Assembly (NCBI GenBank): GCA_003155175.1
Contig: PMFP01000033.1
Span: forward strand, 27,202 to 42,522
Length of the DNA stretch: 15,321 bases
Source of the DNA: Vulcanimicrobiota bacterium
GTDB taxonomy: Bacteria > Vulcanimicrobiota > Vulcanimicrobiia > Vulcanimicrobiales > Vulcanimicrobiaceae
Direction of reading: 5' to 3'
Below the pieces are notes generated by a model. It saw nothing but the letters and a program-made list of their open reading frames with translations. It did no database searches and had not been told where the DNA came from. Shown piece after piece: positions 13,787 through 15,321 of this stretch (within the stretch, counting starts at the first letter, position 1; each line of letters opens with the position of its first letter). The translations under genes were made by a program, and so were the position numbers.

Positions 13787-15321
13787 ATGCCGTCGACTGA
13801 ATTCGAGCGCGGAGTTCTCCTGGGCATCCTCGTGGGCGGCGCGCATTTCGGCGGCGACGGGCGACAGCCGCAGGTCACGCTCAAAATGCACGTCCGCCAC
13901 GAAGCCCTGCTTCGCTTTCTGGCCGGCTCGTTTCCGGGCGGAAAGCTCTACGGGCCGTACGACCACGGCGGGCGGCGTTATTTCCAGCTCATGTATCGCG
14001 GCCAAGGCCTCCGCGAGCACCTGGTTCCGGTTCTTGAAGGCATGGACTGGGCCGCGATCGATCCGCCCTCGTTCGAGCGGTACGAGGCCATGAAGGCGCG
14101 CTATGGGATCGCTACTGAACCGATGTTTCCCGTGAAACTTTCCCAGCCGGAGGGCGAGCAGCTCGACCGGGCGCTTGCCGGGGCCCTTCCTCCGGGAAGC
14201 CTGTTTGCCGTGGGCGGGAGGGTTCGCGACGACGTCCGGGGAGAGATTACGGGCTCGCCGATTCCAGCCAAAGACTTCGACTACGTCGTGACCGGCGTCG
14301 AGGCCGAGGATCTTCGCGAGCGGCTCGCGATCCTGGGGCGCGTGGACTTGGTCGGCGCATCGTTTGCCGTCTTCAAAGTGACGCTCGAGGGCCGGACGGT
14401 GGACGTCGCGCTGCCCCGGCGAGAACGCTCCGTAGGCACCGGCCATCGCGCGTTCGACGTCGAGAGCGGTCCGCACGTGCCCCTCGAGGACGACTTGGCC
14501 CGGCGTGATTTCCGGATGAATATGCTGGCTCGCAGCATCCCGGACGGCCGGCTCGTGGATCCGTACGGCGGCGTTGAGGACATTCGCGAACGCCGGATCG
14601 GCATTTTAAGCCCGCGGGCCTTCGAAGAGGACCCGCTCCGCATGCTGCGGGCATGCCAGTTTGCCGCACGGTTCGCGTTCGCTCCGAGTCCGGCCACGCG
14701 CGAGGCGATGGTCCGGAGCGCGGGTCTGATCCGGACCGTGTCCGCGGAGCGCGTGACCGACGAATTGGTAAAGCTGCTGACGCTCGCTCCGAAGCCCTCG
14801 ATCGGGCTGGAGCTGATGCGCGAGACGGGCTTGCTCGCCGAGGTCTGGCCGGAACTGGTCGAGGGCGTCGGGATCGAGCAAAACGAGTGGCACGCCTACG
14901 ACGTCTACCGGCACAACCTGGAAACGACCGACGCGGCGCCGCCCGGCGACGTCGTGCTCCGGCTGGCAGCGCTCGTCCACGACATCGGGAAGCCGCGGAC
15001 CAAGGATGGCCCGCACTTCTATCGCCATGAGACGGTTGGCGCGGATATGGTTCGAGGGATGCTTGGGCGGCTTCGTTTTCCGCGCGAGACCGTCGAAGAC
15101 GTCGACGGACTGGTTCGCAACCACATGTACGTCGCGGATCCGGGCCTGAGCGACGCCGCCGTCCGCCGGTTCGTACGCCGGGTCGGAGCGCCCAATCTGG
15201 CCCGGCAGTTCGCCCTTCGGGCGGCGGACATCGCAGGGAGCGGCCTGCCCAAGCGCGACGACTCGAACGAGCGTTTCGAGGAGCGCGTCTGGGCCGAAAT
15301 CTCGCGCAAGCCGCCGTTCTC
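13787..15321 (+). CDS. CCA-adding-type tRNA nucleotidyltransferase with N-terminal LAGLIDADG-like domain (partial, 3' end outside window)
   Basis: The frame is open to the window end (511 codons from ATG 13787; GTG 13763 would add 8). Residues about 6-108 look like a single LAGLIDADG-type domain: GVLLGILVGGAHFGGDGRQP, then VTLKMHVRHEALLRFLAGSF and GGKLYGPYDHGGRRYFQLMY. The acidic catalytic position of the motif is G18. From about residue 117 the protein is a class II nucleotidyltransferase/poly(A) polymerase: FAVGGRVRD (140-148), metal-binding KDFD with D163 and D165, RRDFRMNML (239-247), DPYGG (258-262) and EDPLRMLRA (281-289). An HD domain follows (HD at 398-399, with H376, H414 and H446 as likely metal ligands). 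The family adds or repairs the tRNA 3' CCA end; this type with an HD domain may also be a phosphohydrolase. ATG 14123 or GTG 14132 would give a conventional enzyme without the extra domain. A parS-like site lies exactly in the interdomain linker. Confidence 0.88.
   Translation, partial: MPSTEFERGVLLGILVGGAHFGGDGRQPQVTLKMHVRHEALLRFLAGSFPGGKLYGPYDHGGRRYFQLMYRGQGLREHLVPVLEGMDWAAIDPPSFERYEAMKARYGIATEPMFPVKLSQPEGEQLDRALAGALPPGSLFAVGGRVRDDVRGEITGSPIPAKDFDYVVTGVEAEDLRERLAILGRVDLVGASFAVFKVTLEGRTVDVALPRRERSVGTGHRAFDVESGPHVPLEDDLARRDFRMNMLARSIPDGRLVDPYGGVEDIRERRIGILSPRAFEEDPLRMLRACQFAARFAFAPSPATREAMVRSAGLIRTVSAERVTDELVKLLTLAPKPSIGLELMRETGLLAEVWPELVEGVGIEQNEWHAYDVYRHNLETTDAAPPGDVVLRLAALVHDIGKPRTKDGPHFYRHETVGADMVRGMLGRLRFPRETVEDVDGLVRNHMYVADPGLSDAAVRRFVRRVGAPNLARQFALRAADIAGSGLPKRDDSNERFEERVWAEISRKPPF
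14124..14139 (+). promoter_or_regulatory. parS-like site 2 (inside the nucleotidyltransferase gene)
   Basis: TGTTTCCCGTGAAACT matches TGTTTCACGTGAAACA at 14 of 16 positions. It encodes part of MFPVKL in the linker between the LAGLIDADG-like and nucleotidyltransferase domains. The 14-bp core is the exact inverted copy of site 1, 382 bp away. parS sites inside coding sequence are known in other bacteria. Confidence 0.65.

Noticed and set aside
1..15321. tRNA, rRNA, CRISPR array, prophage or insertion sequence
   Set aside because: I looked for clover-leaf ends, regular direct repeats and transposase motifs and saw none; apart from the 13.7-14.2 kb cassette this is a conserved housekeeping region.

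Overview
This window is a bacterial chromosomal replication-origin region from a GC-rich organism. The gene order around dnaA is the conserved one: gyrB, dciA-like, recF, dnaN and dnaA on the minus strand, and rpmH, rnpA, yidD, yidC, jag, mnmE, mnmG and rsmG on the plus strand. Many starts are GTG or TTG. YidC is the short form without a large periplasmic domain, and Jag lacks its usual N-terminal domain. These features and the gene complement suggest a deep-branching, poorly cultured phylum; something near Eremiobacterota (WPS-2) is a guess from general resemblance and cannot be settled by reading alone.

Layout. 1-1483: gyrB, minus strand, cut by the window start just before the TDADVDG region. 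1473-4580: dciA-like, recF and dnaN, a tight minus-strand operon with overlapping or nearly abutting genes. 4581-4888: dnaA-dnaN spacer with a strong dnaA terminator, three DnaA-box-like 9-mers, a (TAG)4 tract and an AT-rich stretch. 4889-6250: dnaA. 6251-6681: origin-type spacer with one perfect and several near-perfect DnaA boxes, then a strong sigma70-type promoter and a short hairpin leading into rpmH. 6682-12817: an eight-gene plus-strand operon for ribosome and tRNA functions and membrane insertion. 12818-12980: spacer between convergent genes holding an inverted pair of REP-like repeats. 12981-13697: a class I glutamine-amidotransferase-like hydrolase (peptidase C26 family), minus strand. 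13787 to the end: a CCA-adding-type tRNA nucleotidyltransferase carrying an unusual N-terminal LAGLIDADG-like domain, cut by the window end.

How the parts fit. The minus-strand genes encode the initiator, the sliding clamp, a repair/recombination ATPase, a probable helicase-loading factor and a gyrase subunit. DnaA boxes on both sides of dnaA point to a bipartite origin of the Bacillus type. The plus-strand operon makes ribosomal protein L34, the RNase P protein, the YidD/YidC insertion pair, an RNA-binding protein and the MnmE/MnmG tRNA-wobble-uridine modification pair, followed by the 16S rRNA methyltransferase RsmG.

Most unusual region. At 13.7-14.2 kb the LAGLIDADG-like domain is fused in frame to the tRNA nucleotidyltransferase. 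Its coding segment is bracketed by two exact inverted copies of a 14-bp palindrome-like sequence (GTTTCACGGGAAAC and GTTTCCCGTGAAAC) that closely matches the ParB-binding site parS. No parA or parB is visible next to rsmG, where they often lie.
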